64,000 nt of DNA from Xanthomonas arboricola (lineage in GTDB: Bacteria; Pseudomonadota; Gammaproteobacteria; Xanthomonadales; Xanthomonadaceae), in contig NZ_MIGY01000002.1 in NCBI RefSeq assembly GCF_002940665.1, positions 496,001 to 560,000 on the forward strand, written 5' to 3'. Made by a program: the position numbers and the translations under genes. The notes under the pieces were generated by a model. The model did not search any database, was not told the DNA's origin, and saw only the letters and a program-made list of their open reading frames with translations. Positions 34,560 through 42,365 of this stretch are shown here, piece after piece (positions within the stretch are counted from its first letter, which is position 1; the number at the start of each line of letters is the position of its first letter).

Positions 34560-34777
34560 GCCTCTGCCTCCATCTCGAAGCCATGAGAAGCCAGCTCGGC
34601 TTTCCCAGCACGCAGCTCGCGCGCATAGCCGTCCTCGCGCTCATGTGCTCGCGTGATGGTGTCGACCACCGATCCGTCCGGGCGCGTGATGGTTCGGCCG
34701 CCACGCGCACACCTGTTGATCGAGTAGCCGAGGTGATCCCAGATGCCGTTCGGGCCGCACTGTGGGATGGTCTTCAT
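34556..34777 (-). CDS. Hypothetical small phage protein
   Basis: 73 residues from ATG 34777. It carries a short beta-type region (CARGGRTITRPDGSVVDTI) and a charged helix. Overlaps both neighbours by 4 bp. Function unknown. Confidence 0.55.
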   Translation of the reverse strand: MKTIPQCGPNGIWDHLGYSINRCARGGRTITRPDGSVVDTITRAHEREDGYARELRAGKAELASHGFEMEAEA

Positions 34778-35139
34778 GCCGCCACCCGCCACGGCATCAC
34801 AGCGACAGGCGCCGGTTTGGCTTCGTACACCGTCAGGTAGTGCTGCACCGCCTCGATGCGCGTGCAGTCCACGTCGTCCATGCGGCCGTTGATCAGCTGC
34901 GACAGGTAGTCGGTGACAGCGTTGCGCAGGATCTCGGCGGCGCCTTCGTCGTTGCCCTGTGCCAAGTGGCCAGCGATCAGGGCCAGCTGCTCGGTCGTCA
35001 GCTCGCCCAGCGCCTCGCTCAGTACGCTGCCGTCGCGGTGCAGGGCTAGCGCCAGGACGTCGGCGCGCTCGTCGGACAGCTCATGCCGGCTGCAGGTCGC
35101 GCAGCCGCATTGCGGGTGGTACGGGTGGCGATTGACCAT
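34774..35139 (-). CDS. Hypothetical phage protein with N-terminal Cys cluster
   Basis: 121 residues. HPQCGCATCSRH near residues 8-19 may bind zinc; the remainder is helical and acidic. It appears to be the first ordinary gene of the left operon downstream of the PL-like promoter. GGGGAGG lies about nine bases upstream of the ATG. Confidence 0.6.
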   Translation of the reverse strand: MVNRHPYHPQCGCATCSRHELSDERADVLALALHRDGSVLSEALGELTTEQLALIAGHLAQGNDEGAAEILRNAVTDYLSQLINGRMDDVDCTRIEAVQHYLTVYEAKPAPVAVMPWRVAA

Positions 35140-35214
35140 GGCTCAGGCCTCCCCACGCTGGGCGGACTGGCCGCTATGATCTGTAAGCGAATTCGCGCCA
35201 ATGGAGGAAGCGCT

Positions 35215-35772
35215 ATGCCTGTCTGGGCACAATGGGTCACGTTCGCGGCTGCCGTTATCGGCTGCGCGGTCGCTGTCTCGAACTTGGCTATCAACTACGT
35301 GCGAGGTGCCCGCAGTCTCCGAATCGGCATGCAGTTCGAGCCAGTCCATGACAAGCCGACCCGCCTTCTCATCAAGGTCGTAAACCGTGGCGGTGTAGCG
35401 GTGACCATCGCAGACATAAGCCTGATAGCTGGCCGGGATGGGAAGGGCCAAGCCCATCGCCTGAGGGTCGAACACGGGCAGCAGTTCGTTGGCGCCGTTG
35501 TTGAAAAAGGCACCGCACTTTCTTTCCGCATCCACCCCGAGGCGCTGAACAAACCACTGGATGCTGGCACCCACACTGTCCAAGTCACCACGGCGGATGA
35601 GCGCGTCTACAGCCTGCGCTTCCGGGAGCTGCTTGACCGCAAGGATGAGCTGCAGTGCGTAATCGTCCCCAACGGGGCAGCGCATGAAGGCTTCCGCATC
35701 GAGCGCCGAAACGCGCTTCCTGATCAGGCGCGCTCCGAGTCCCGCCAGCGCGGCGATGGTGATCGCCACTGA
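35215..35772 (+). CDS. Putative moron: membrane-anchored beta-domain protein
   Basis: 185 residues from ATG 35215 with GGAGG seven bases upstream. One N-terminal hydrophobic segment (WVTFAAAVIGCAVAVSNLA) is followed by a beta-rich, Ig-like region (LLIKVVNRGGVAVTIADISL) and VQVTTADERVY. It is on the plus strand between the left operon and the PL operators. The opposite strand has a 219-codon frame over the same bases, also with a fair ribosome-binding site; the plus-strand product is the more protein-like, so I prefer it. Confidence 0.6.
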   Translation: MPVWAQWVTFAAAVIGCAVAVSNLAINYVRGARSLRIGMQFEPVHDKPTRLLIKVVNRGGVAVTIADISLIAGRDGKGQAHRLRVEHGQQFVGAVVEKGTALSFRIHPEALNKPLDAGTHTVQVTTADERVYSLRFRELLDRKDELQCVIVPNGAAHEGFRIERRNALPDQARSESRQRGDGDRH

Positions 35773-35859
35773 GGTTCCGACAAGTAGGGGCTGGTCGTAC
35801 ATCTACGTTCTCCGTCGCACGTCCCCGGCGGGATCCGGGTGGTTCGTTGCGATGGAGGT

Positions 35860-35900
35860 AAGTTACCCGTGGGTATCTGTTAAGTCAATACCCAAAGGTA
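35860..35900 (-). promoter_or_regulatory. PL-like promoter with operators OL1 and OL2
   Basis: On the minus strand: -35 TTGACT (35883-35888), 17-bp spacer, -10 TAACTT (35860-35865). OL1, the palindrome TACCC-GT-GGGTA (35864-35875), lies over the -10 and spacer; OL2, TACCC-AA-AGGTA (35889-35900), abuts the -35. The same motif recurs in the cI-cro gap, so both are probable repressor sites. Confidence 0.75.
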
Positions 35901-35982
35901 AGTTATTTGGTCACGGGGCTGCGCGCCTCGTCGCGTGACAGGGCAAAACTTCGTTCGTCGGGCTGGGATAGGCCTTGTGGTG

Positions 35983-36495
35983 CTACTCAGATGCGGCCGT
36001 GGCGGCCCGTGTGGCAAGCATTCTGGCCTTAATTGCCCTCTGGGCTATCTGGATCTCTCTTCTGCCTACGCTCTCGTGGCAGAAATGCGCCGCGAATGCC
36101 TCCAAAAAATCAGCCTCTACGCTGAAAATTTTGCGCTTTCGCAGGATCACGGCCACGCGCCACGCGTACGCAGGCGGCGGAGAATCGCCATGTCGGAGGT
36201 AGTGTTCAACACCTTCTTTCACGATCTTTATTTGCGCTGCAAGGTCGTCTGAAATGGACCTCATATACGCAACAAACTCCGCGTGATCCCGGGTCACCAT
36301 TGCAGTCCCCGGACCTCCTGATGCTTCGCCTAAGGTGCAGCCCGTAGCAAGCATCTTGTCCCACATTGATCGAGAGTATTCCCGCGATAGCGCAAGGCTG
36401 ACCTCGTCCGGAACCAAAGGCGTTTTGTTCAAGAAAGCTGTCAGCAGTTGCACTTCGATGAGCGCTGTTTGGAACGCTTCGTCAGTAACCGCCAC
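35983..36495 (-). CDS. Hypothetical protein in the cI operon (rexB-like position)
   Basis: 170 residues from GTG 36495. Mostly helical, soluble, with no membrane segment. It follows the exported-protein gene by 6 bp and should be co-transcribed with the repressor from PRM, hence made in the lysogen. Lambda carries rexAB here; no sequence likeness to Rex is claimed. Function unknown. Confidence 0.65.
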   Translation of the reverse strand: MAVTDEAFQTALIEVQLLTAFLNKTPLVPDEVSLALSREYSRSMWDKMLATGCTLGEASGGPGTAMVTRDHAEFVAYMRSISDDLAAQIKIVKEGVEHYLRHGDSPPPAYAWRVAVILRKRKIFSVEADFLEAFAAHFCHESVGRREIQIAQRAIKARMLATRAATAASE

Positions 36496-36501
36496 TGCCC
36501 G

Positions 36502-36927
36502 TTACAACCCAGAATCGATGATGAAAATCGACTTGGCCTTACTCAGCTCTGCCTGTGCAATGCCGTTGTCCAAGTCCCGCCTGGAAGTGGCCTTGATGAT
36601 CGCGTCGCCGTAAGCGAGCGATGCCGCGTACAGGTTCTTTGCAGAAGATTTCGCCTCAGCGCCTGGGTTTGACGCGACATATGCGTCATATGCTGCACGT
36701 AAACGTGCACGCCCGTCGTTTGCACAGTCGCCGATTGCTCCCGCGTTGCTCGGAGCCGCTCGGCCATAGAGACGCTTGTTGAGCTCTTCTTCTCCCAGCA
36801 ATCGGGGGCAGCTCACAAAAGAGCCGTTGACCTCCTGCAAAAAGGTACGCGCTGGAGGTTGATCTTCTGCTGCTACATGCAAAGGCAGCAGCGATAGCAG
36901 AGCGGCGGTGACCCATGAGTACTTCAT
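36502..36927 (-). CDS. Exported protein encoded directly after the repressor gene (rexA-like position)
   Basis: 141 residues. MKYSWVTAALLSLLPLHVAAE is a Sec signal peptide with an AxA-type site (HVAA-ED). The mature part is helical with two cysteines (SCPRLL and GDCAND) that could pair in the periplasm. Its start is 11 bp past the repressor stop codon. Expression in the lysogen is expected; a role in cell-surface change or superinfection exclusion is inferred from position only. Confidence 0.7.
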   Translation of the reverse strand: MKYSWVTAALLSLLPLHVAAEDQPPARTFLQEVNGSFVSCPRLLGEEELNKRLYGRAAPSNAGAIGDCANDGRARLRAAYDAYVASNPGAEAKSSAKNLYAASLAYGDAIIKATSRRDLDNGIAQAELSKAKSIFIIDSGL

Positions 36928-36938
36928 CCCTTACACCC

Positions 36939-37613
36939 CTAGTTCAATCGATCAATGCGGTTGCGCAGGTAAACCTTCCCGGCTACCAGAGCATGGGCGG
37001 GAAGCGGGAAAGCGGGGTAGAGGCCAGCATTGGCGCTGACGACATAGATGGCGTCACCTCTATCCTGAAGTGCCTTGATCTGCTGCCCGTTTCCGGTGTT
37101 GATCAGATAGATGCCGTCACCGTCGAAGCCTGCGACACCTGTGTCGACGATCAGCGACTCACCTGGTTGAATCACCGGGATCATTGAGTCACCGCGGCCA
37201 GTGATGAGGATCAAGCGGCCGGGTGGCGGCACGAACCCCACGACTGAGCGAATGTAAGCTGGCTCGAAATCCATCGAGCGAATCACCTCTGGGTAGTCGT
37301 CGTTGATCCGTCCTTCGCCCATGCCTGCCTCCGCGTCCAAGTGTTGGACGCGAACGTAATCCCCAGCCGTCTCAGTCGCTGGGACTGGTGAGACAGAAAT
37401 CGACGAGCCAAATTTCTCTGGGTAAGCCCTAGCCAGCGCTTCCAGGGTGTCCTCCCCGATCCGTTTCCTCCCAGGCTTGCCCTCGTCGTAGAGCATGCGG
37501 GACACGTAACTCGCATCTTTGCCAATACGCGATGCGACCTGCGCTGTCCCACCGCGGCCCAGGGAGTCGATGAAGGCCTTTAGGGCGAGGCGACGGGTTT
37601 CGTATTTGTCCAT
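36939..37613 (-). CDS. CI-like prophage repressor (HTH plus S24 peptidase domain)
   Basis: 224 residues. The N-terminal region has a lambda-repressor-like HTH (QVASRIGKDASYVSRML); the C-terminal half is a LexA/CI S24 autoprotease with GRGDSMIPVI (nucleophile Ser) and a later Lys in the IKALQDRG region. RecA-stimulated self-cleavage would induce the prophage. ATG 37613 gives the usual MDKYETRR start; an upstream GTG at 37634 adds seven residues. Divergent from cro. Confidence 0.92.
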   Translation of the reverse strand: MDKYETRRLALKAFIDSLGRGGTAQVASRIGKDASYVSRMLYDEGKPGRKRIGEDTLEALARAYPEKFGSSISVSPVPATETAGDYVRVQHLDAEAGMGEGRINDDYPEVIRSMDFEPAYIRSVVGFVPPPGRLILITGRGDSMIPVIQPGESLIVDTGVAGFDGDGIYLINTGNGQQIKALQDRGDAIYVVSANAGLYPAFPLPAHALVAGKVYLRNRIDRLN

Positions 37614-37634
37614 CCTCGTATTGCAGCCTGTCAC

Positions 37635-37691
37635 TTACCTACAAGTAAATTCCCTGTAGGTATTGCTTTGATGATTACCCAAGGGTATTGT
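37635..37691 (+). promoter_or_regulatory. PR promoter and OR1-OR3 operators between cI and cro
   Basis: PR: -35 TTGCTT (37663-37668), 17-bp spacer, -10 TATTGT (37686-37691), with cro starting at 37698, so the transcript may be almost leaderless. OR1 TACCC-AA-GGGTA (37676-37687) is a perfect palindrome over spacer and -10. Weaker copies are TCCCTGTAGGTA (37651-37662) and TACCTACAAGTA (37636-37647). PRM must lie on the opposite strand; its elements are not clear. Confidence 0.78.
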
Positions 37692-37697
37692 TTGCGC

Positions 37698-37955
37698 ATG
37701 GACACTCTGCGCAGCTACCTCACGACCTTGACCCCAGCCGAGCAGGCCGACTATGCCGCTCGCGCTGGCACTTCCATTGGCTATCTCCGCAAGGCGATGA
37801 GCAAAGGCCAGCGTTTCGATGGCGGCCTGGTGCGCCAGCTGCACGTTCAGAGCCAGGGAGCCGTCTCTCTGACCGAACTGCGGCCTGATATCTGGCCGCC
37901 GGCCAGCCCCGCAGGGGAGGTGGCCGATGCTACCTCCCGGCAGGAGGCTGCCTGA
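37698..37955 (+). CDS. Cro-like / YdaS-family HTH protein
   Basis: 85 residues from ATG 37698. DTLRSYLTTLTPAEQADYAA then AGTSIGYLRKAMSKGQ is the YdaS-type helix-turn-helix found in phage Cro proteins. First gene of the rightward operon, divergent from the CI-like repressor. The ATG lies seven bases after the PR -10 element. Confidence 0.85.
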   Translation: MDTLRSYLTTLTPAEQADYAARAGTSIGYLRKAMSKGQRFDGGLVRQLHVQSQGAVSLTELRPDIWPPASPAGEVADATSRQEAA

Positions 37956-37980
37956 CATGTCGCCGCAAGATCGCAGAGAC

Positions 37981-38403
37981 CTAATCGCTGTTTGCATCGT
38001 GGCCTTTGTCGTTGGCACCAACTCTTTCAGCCTCGGCATGGTCGTCCAGAACCATCTGGGAAAGTCTTTCTGCAGCGACGAAGGTCGCGCAGACAGCAAG
38101 CCAGAACGCGGCGATGCCCATCCAGCTCCAGACAGCGGAATCAAGAGTGGAACGAATGGCTTCAACGCCAGCGGTGCCGCCGACAGTCAGGATTTTGTGG
38201 TGGGTCTGGATGTCCGACATAACCAGCATTTTCGCCGTGCCCAATCCTGCAAGTCCGAAGATGCCGGCACTGAGGCCGCCAAAGGTGATCCCGATAAAGA
38301 ATTCGGAGATACGCAGGCAGACGCGCGGCTTCTTCACCGCCAAGGCCGCCAGCCCTCCGGCAAGTGGGATGCAGATGGCCACAATTAATTGAATCCAATT
38401 CAT
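37981..38403 (-). CDS. Membrane protein on the minus strand between cro and cII
   Basis: 140 residues from ATG 38403 with three or four hydrophobic segments (NWIQLIVAICIPLAGGLAAL; FFIGITFGGLSAGIFGLAGL; SWMGIAAFWLAVCATF) and an acidic tail. It opposes the rightward operon. The plus strand offers a 143-codon frame with a good AGGAGG, but its product is low-complexity after residue 35, so I prefer the membrane protein. Position suits a superinfection-exclusion gene; not proven. Confidence 0.55.
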   Translation of the reverse strand: MNWIQLIVAICIPLAGGLAALAVKKPRVCLRISEFFIGITFGGLSAGIFGLAGLGTAKMLVMSDIQTHHKILTVGGTAGVEAIRSTLDSAVWSWMGIAAFWLAVCATFVAAERLSQMVLDDHAEAERVGANDKGHDANSD

Positions 38404-38466
38404 ATGTCCGTCTCTGGTCGATGTGGTGGTTGGCTCCCCACATCGTACCGGTGGGCGGGCACCCAC

Positions 38467-38610
38467 CTAGCTTCCCTTCCGTAACAGCTTCACCAGCATG
38501 CGGCCGTCGACCCACCGCAGCCCAAACACGTTGCCTCCCACACGCACGATCGTCGTGACGTTTGGGGCCCTTCTTCTCGCTGATTTGATCCGTCGTTGCA
38601 GTGCGTCCAT
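38467..38610 (-). CDS. 47-residue basic protein, minus strand
   Basis: MDALQRRIKSARRRAPNV followed by a short beta-like VTTIVRVGGNVFGLRWVDG segment and KLLRKG at the end. It lies 63 bp upstream of the membrane protein gene on the same strand, so the two may form an operon. No clear ribosome-binding site precedes the ATG. Too short for routine gene calling; function unknown. Confidence 0.45.
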   Translation of the reverse strand: MDALQRRIKSARRRAPNVTTIVRVGGNVFGLRWVDGRMLVKLLRKGS

Positions 38611-38664
38611 GGCGCAAAGCGTGGCGGATGGTCCCTTCACGAACCACGTTCAGGTATCCCGCCG

Positions 38665-39141
38665 ATGAACATCTCCGATGCAGCACACAAGACCGTTCGC
38701 GATTACCCGGGCGGCAGCATTGCCCTGGCGACTCGCCTCATCTCCATCAACGACCGCGGCGAAGAGAAGCCGATGTCTGCGGCCGTGCTCCGCAGCAAGG
38801 TCAACCCGAACACGCGCACGCACCACCTGACCCTGGCCGAAGCCAGCGAGATCATGGGGCTGAGCGGCGACTTCCGGATCCTGCACGCGCTGGCCGCCGA
38901 GCATGACTTCGTGGTTCAGCGCGCTGACACGCCGGTGGCCGGCGACATGATCGCCGCGCTGCTGAAAGCGTCCTCGCTGAAGGGCATGCTCTCGGCCCTC
39001 ATCGCAAAGGCCATGGCCGACGGCCGCATCACCCCGAACGAGGCGAAGGGCATCGCAGAGCTGTGCGGCGACCTGCAGGCGATGGTGGCCGAGGTCGCGC
39101 AGCAGGCCTGGTCGGCGGCCAATCAGAGGGCCGCAGCATGA
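38665..39141 (+). CDS. Phage regulatory protein CII (CP76 family)
   Basis: 158 residues matching the CP76/CII pattern: SDAAHKTVRDYPGGSIALA, then VNPNTRTHHLTLAEASEIMG and FRILHALAAEHDF. This family includes transcription regulators acting on phage lysogeny promoters and replication regions. The C-terminal ~60 residues form a helical extension. Starts the main run of overlapping rightward early genes. Confidence 0.85.
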   Translation: MNISDAAHKTVRDYPGGSIALATRLISINDRGEEKPMSAAVLRSKVNPNTRTHHLTLAEASEIMGLSGDFRILHALAAEHDFVVQRADTPVAGDMIAALLKASSLKGMLSALIAKAMADGRITPNEAKGIAELCGDLQAMVAEVAQQAWSAANQRAAA

Positions 39142-39329
39142 TCCTGCAGCTGCTCGAGGACTGGCGCCGGGAGCGCCGCATCCGCCGCTTGGCGGAGCTG
39201 CTGAGGAAGGCGCAGGCAGCCGGCAAGAAGGCCGTTGCGCGCGCTTACTGGCTCGACATGAAACGCGAGTGCGAGGGCCGCAGCGACCGTCAGGTAAAGC
39301 GCATGGAGCGGGCGGGCGGGATTGTCTGA
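39138..39329 (+). CDS. Small basic hypothetical phage protein
   Basis: 63 residues, one long basic helix (LLEDWRRERRIRRLAELLRK). Overlaps cII by 4 bp and shares one base with the next start (TGATG). Function unknown. Confidence 0.6.
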   Translation: MILQLLEDWRRERRIRRLAELLRKAQAAGKKAVARAYWLDMKRECEGRSDRQVKRMERAGGIV

Positions 39330-40201
39330 TGGCCAGGATCCGCACCATCAAGCCCGAATTCTGGAAGCACGAGGATCTGAGCGCGCTGCCAGAGATCACG
39401 CACATGCTTGCCGCCGCGTTGCTCAACCACGCGGATGACGAGGGCTACTTCAACGCCAACCCGGCACTGGTTAAAGCCGAGTGCTTACCGCTCCGTGAGT
39501 CCTCAGTGAGTACTCACGACAGCCTCCAATCGTTGGCAAAAGTTGGCTTCATCGAGCTCGGCGTCGGCGAGGACGGGAAGCGCTATGGCCGCGTCGTGAA
39601 ATTCGATGAGCACCAGCGGGTCAACAGGCCAACTCCCAGCAAAATCAAGGCGATGCAGGTGGTGTGGGAGTCCTCAGTTACGACTCACGCACAACTCAGT
39701 GAGTCCTCACCACCTGAAAGGAAAGGAACAGGGAAGGGAAAGGAACAGGGAAGGGAAGAGGAAACATCCTCGCTTCGCTCGGATTCGTCCGCGTCGTTGA
39801 CGCTGACCCCGCCTGGTCCCCCACCGGCAGACCTGAGCAAACGCAAAGCCCAGCGGATCCAGCAGATCGCCGAGGAAGCACAGGCCGCCTACAACCGCCT
39901 GCTGGCCAAGCCCAACGGCGAACTGACCGCATGCACCGTGCTGAACAAGCCGCGGCTCAAGGCCGTCGAGAAGGCCCTGCCGACCGTCCGGGCCATCTGC
40001 CATCAGCTCTACGGCAATGAGCGCGTCACGGCCGAATTCTGGACCGCGCTGTTCGAGACCGCCGCTGACGACGAGTTCCATTCCGGCCGCAAGCCTGGCG
40101 GTGCCGGCCATGAAAACTGGAAGCCCGACTTCGAGTACCTGCTGCGCGAGAACGTCATCGCGAAGCTGTTCGATCGAGCGATGACGGAGAACGCAGCATG
40201 A
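39329..40201 (+). CDS. Phage replication initiator (O-like)
   Basis: 290 residues. ARIRTIKPEFWKHEDLSALP with LLNHADDEGYF is the N-terminal winged-helix region of phage replisome organisers. A low-complexity middle (KGTGKGKEQGREEE) coincides with the iterons and purine tract, as in lambda O, and the C-terminal region likely contacts the helicase encoded next. Overlaps the helicase gene by 4 bp. Confidence 0.82.
   Translation: MARIRTIKPEFWKHEDLSALPEITHMLAAALLNHADDEGYFNANPALVKAECLPLRESSVSTHDSLQSLAKVGFIELGVGEDGKRYGRVVKFDEHQRVNRPTPSKIKAMQVVWESSVTTHAQLSESSPPERKGTGKGKEQGREEETSSLRSDSSASLTLTPPGPPPADLSKRKAQRIQQIAEEAQAAYNRLLAKPNGELTACTVLNKPRLKAVEKALPTVRAICHQLYGNERVTAEFWTALFETAADDEFHSGRKPGGAGHENWKPDFEYLLRENVIAKLFDRAMTENAA
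39494..39760. other. Putative phage origin of replication inside the O-like gene
   Basis: Three copies of GAGTCCTCA (39497, 39668, 39701) and one GAGTACTCA (39508, inside a perfect 10-bp palindrome) are followed by a purine-only-like tract with a perfect 17-bp tandem duplication (39722-39738 and 39739-39755). Iterons plus a strand-asymmetric tract inside the initiator gene is the arrangement of lambda ori. Confidence 0.6.
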
Positions 40202-41727
40202 GCAGGGTCCACGACTACGACCACCACGCCGACGAGTCGCAATTTCTCGACCAGCTGGACGCCGAGCGCGCCGAGAGCGCGTCTATGTGGCACGACCGGC
40301 CATCGGAGGCACTGCGCATGCCGCCGCACAGCGTGGAAGCCGAGCAGGCTGTGCTCGGCGGCCTGATGCTGGTCAACCGCGCATGGGACGACATCGCCGA
40401 CCTGGTGGAGGAGGGCGACTTCTACCGCCGCGACCATGTGCTGATCTTCCGCGCCATCCGCGAGATGGCGACAGCGAACCCGCGCAGGCCGTTCGACATG
40501 GTGACCATGGGCGACTGGTTCAAAGCGCAGGGGCTGCTGGAGCAGGTGGCCGATGGCGCCTACCTGATCGAGCTGGCCAGCACCACGCCGTCGGCGGCAA
40601 ACATCCGCGCCTATGCGGAGATCGTGGCGGACAAGGCGCGGCTTCGCCGGCTGATCCAGGTCGGCACCGACATCGCCAACGCAGGCTACAACCCGGAGGG
40701 GCAGAGCAGCATCGAGCTGATCGGCGCCGCGCAGTCGCGCATCGGCTCGCTCATGGACAGCCAGCCGTGCGAGTTGGAATCCGTCGCGCCAGTGATGGAT
40801 CGCGTGTTCGAACGCCTGGGCGAGCGCTCCCGCGACGGCGGCGGTATCCACGGCATCACCACCAGCATCGACGACCTCGACGCGCTGCTGGGTGGCCTGA
40901 AGCCGGGCGGCCTGTACGTCCTGGCGGCACGCCCGAAGATGGGCAAGACCACGCTGGCGCAGAACATCGCCGAGCACGTCGCGTTGCACCTGCGCAAAGC
41001 GGTCGCGGTCTTCAGTTTCGAGATGCAGGCCGAGGAGCTGGGTGACCGCATGCTGGCGTCGGTCGGTGGCATCGACGGCAACCGGATCCGCTCCGGCGAC
41101 CTGGACGACGTGGACTGGACGAACGTCACCAGCGCGATGCGCAAGCTGCGCGCGGCGGACATCTTCGTCAGCCGGCCGCGCCGCGCACGCGTCGAGCACG
41201 TCAGCTCGCAGGCACGCCGGCAGCACGCCCGCAAGCCGCTGGGCCTGATCGTCATCGACTACCTGCAGCTGATGGAGATCCAGGGCGACAACCGCGCCAA
41301 CGGCGTGGGCGATATCAGCCGGGGCCTGAAGCTGCTCGCCGGTGAGCTGGGCGTGCCGGTGCTGCTGCTGTCGCAGCTCAATCGCAAGCTGGAAGACCGC
41401 CCCGACAAGCGCCCGCAGCCTGCGGATCTGCGTGACTCCGGATCGATCGAGCAGGACGCCGATGCGGTGATCTTCATCTACCGCGACGAGGTGTACCACC
41501 GCGACAGCCGCTGGAAGGGCACTGCCGAGCTGCTGGTTCCACTGCAGCGCAGTGGCCCGCCTGGCGAGGTGCGCGTGCTCTACATGCCGGAGCGCTTCAA
41601 GTTCCAGAACCTGCCCGAGTACTGGGAGCCGGCGCCGATCGAGAGCGACGACGGCACGCCCGCGCCGCGCCCGCGCGGCTTCCGCAGCCTCACTCCGCGC
41701 GCGCCGCGGCAGGACGTCGACGCATGA
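40198..41727 (+). CDS. DnaB-type replicative helicase
   Basis: 509 residues. N-terminal DnaB domain (PHSVEAEQAVLGGLML), linker, and RecA-like C-terminal domain with Walker A ARPKMGKTTLAQN, Walker B LIVIDYLQLM, the LLLSQLNRKLEDR motif and arginine-finger region DLRDSGSIEQDADAV. Hexameric 5'-3' helicase that loads at the phage origin, probably through the upstream O-like protein. A ~40-residue N-terminal extension precedes the conserved part. Confidence 0.95.
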   Translation: MSRVHDYDHHADESQFLDQLDAERAESASMWHDRPSEALRMPPHSVEAEQAVLGGLMLVNRAWDDIADLVEEGDFYRRDHVLIFRAIREMATANPRRPFDMVTMGDWFKAQGLLEQVADGAYLIELASTTPSAANIRAYAEIVADKARLRRLIQVGTDIANAGYNPEGQSSIELIGAAQSRIGSLMDSQPCELESVAPVMDRVFERLGERSRDGGGIHGITTSIDDLDALLGGLKPGGLYVLAARPKMGKTTLAQNIAEHVALHLRKAVAVFSFEMQAEELGDRMLASVGGIDGNRIRSGDLDDVDWTNVTSAMRKLRAADIFVSRPRRARVEHVSSQARRQHARKPLGLIVIDYLQLMEIQGDNRANGVGDISRGLKLLAGELGVPVLLLSQLNRKLEDRPDKRPQPADLRDSGSIEQDADAVIFIYRDEVYHRDSRWKGTAELLVPLQRSGPPGEVRVLYMPERFKFQNLPEYWEPAPIESDDGTPAPRPRGFRSLTPRAPRQDVDA

Positions 41728-42365
41728 CCATGACTGCTGCAGCAAAGAAGATCCGCGCCAAGCGCGCATCGCGTCCCATCTATGCGCTGATCGAGCGAGT
41801 GGTGGTGATGGACACCGGCGAGGAGCGGCTGGCCATGCTCGCCGAGCATCCGGTCGACCGTGAGTTGATGAAGCAGCGCGGCTACCGGCGCGGCCAGGAG
41901 GTGAGGCTGGAAATCAAGGCCCCGCGCGACGCCTGGCGCCACCGGCTGCTGCACAAGATCGGTCAGCTGATGGTCGAGAACGTCGAGGGCTGGGAGAACC
42001 TGGACAGCCACGAGGCGATCAAGCAGCTGCAGCGCGAGGCTAACGTCTGCTGCGAGCAGATCGACATGGACGCCACGCCGGTCGTAGCCGCGGTGCTGGC
42101 CGCGTCAGATGCGGCCTTCGGTCCTGGCGCCGCGAAGCTGCTGCGCGAAGTCCTGCCGAGGATCGAAACGATCCCCGTCACGGTCGCGCGGTCGCTGGCG
42201 TTCGATTCGATGGATGAGGACGAGTTCCGCCGGCTGTTCGAAGGCATCACCCGGCACATCGGCGCGGCGTATGCGCACGTGCTGATAAACGACGTGCTGG
42301 CGGAGTTCTGGCTGATGGCCAGCGGCCAGGGCACGCAGCCGGCACCGGCGCGGAGGGTTGCATGA
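41724..42365 (+). CDS. DUF1367-like phage protein
   Basis: 213 residues. The pattern DRELMKQRGYRRGQEVRLEIKAPRDAWRHR (key residues within) resembles DUF1367, widespread in the NinB-NinG region of lambdoid phages. Overlaps both neighbours by 4 bp. Role unknown. Confidence 0.65.
   Translation: MTMTAAAKKIRAKRASRPIYALIERVVVMDTGEERLAMLAEHPVDRELMKQRGYRRGQEVRLEIKAPRDAWRHRLLHKIGQLMVENVEGWENLDSHEAIKQLQREANVCCEQIDMDATPVVAAVLAASDAAFGPGAAKLLREVLPRIETIPVTVARSLAFDSMDEDEFRRLFEGITRHIGAAYAHVLINDVLAEFWLMASGQGTQPAPARRVA

Noticed and set aside
37957..38388. Plus-strand frame after cro with AGGAGG upstream
   Set aside because: Only about 35 residues look protein-like; the remainder is low-complexity. The minus-strand membrane protein is more plausible, but the call is not certain.
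40009..41769. Long minus-strand frame (586 codons)
   Set aside because: It is the shadow of the DnaB-type helicase, whose motifs are complete.
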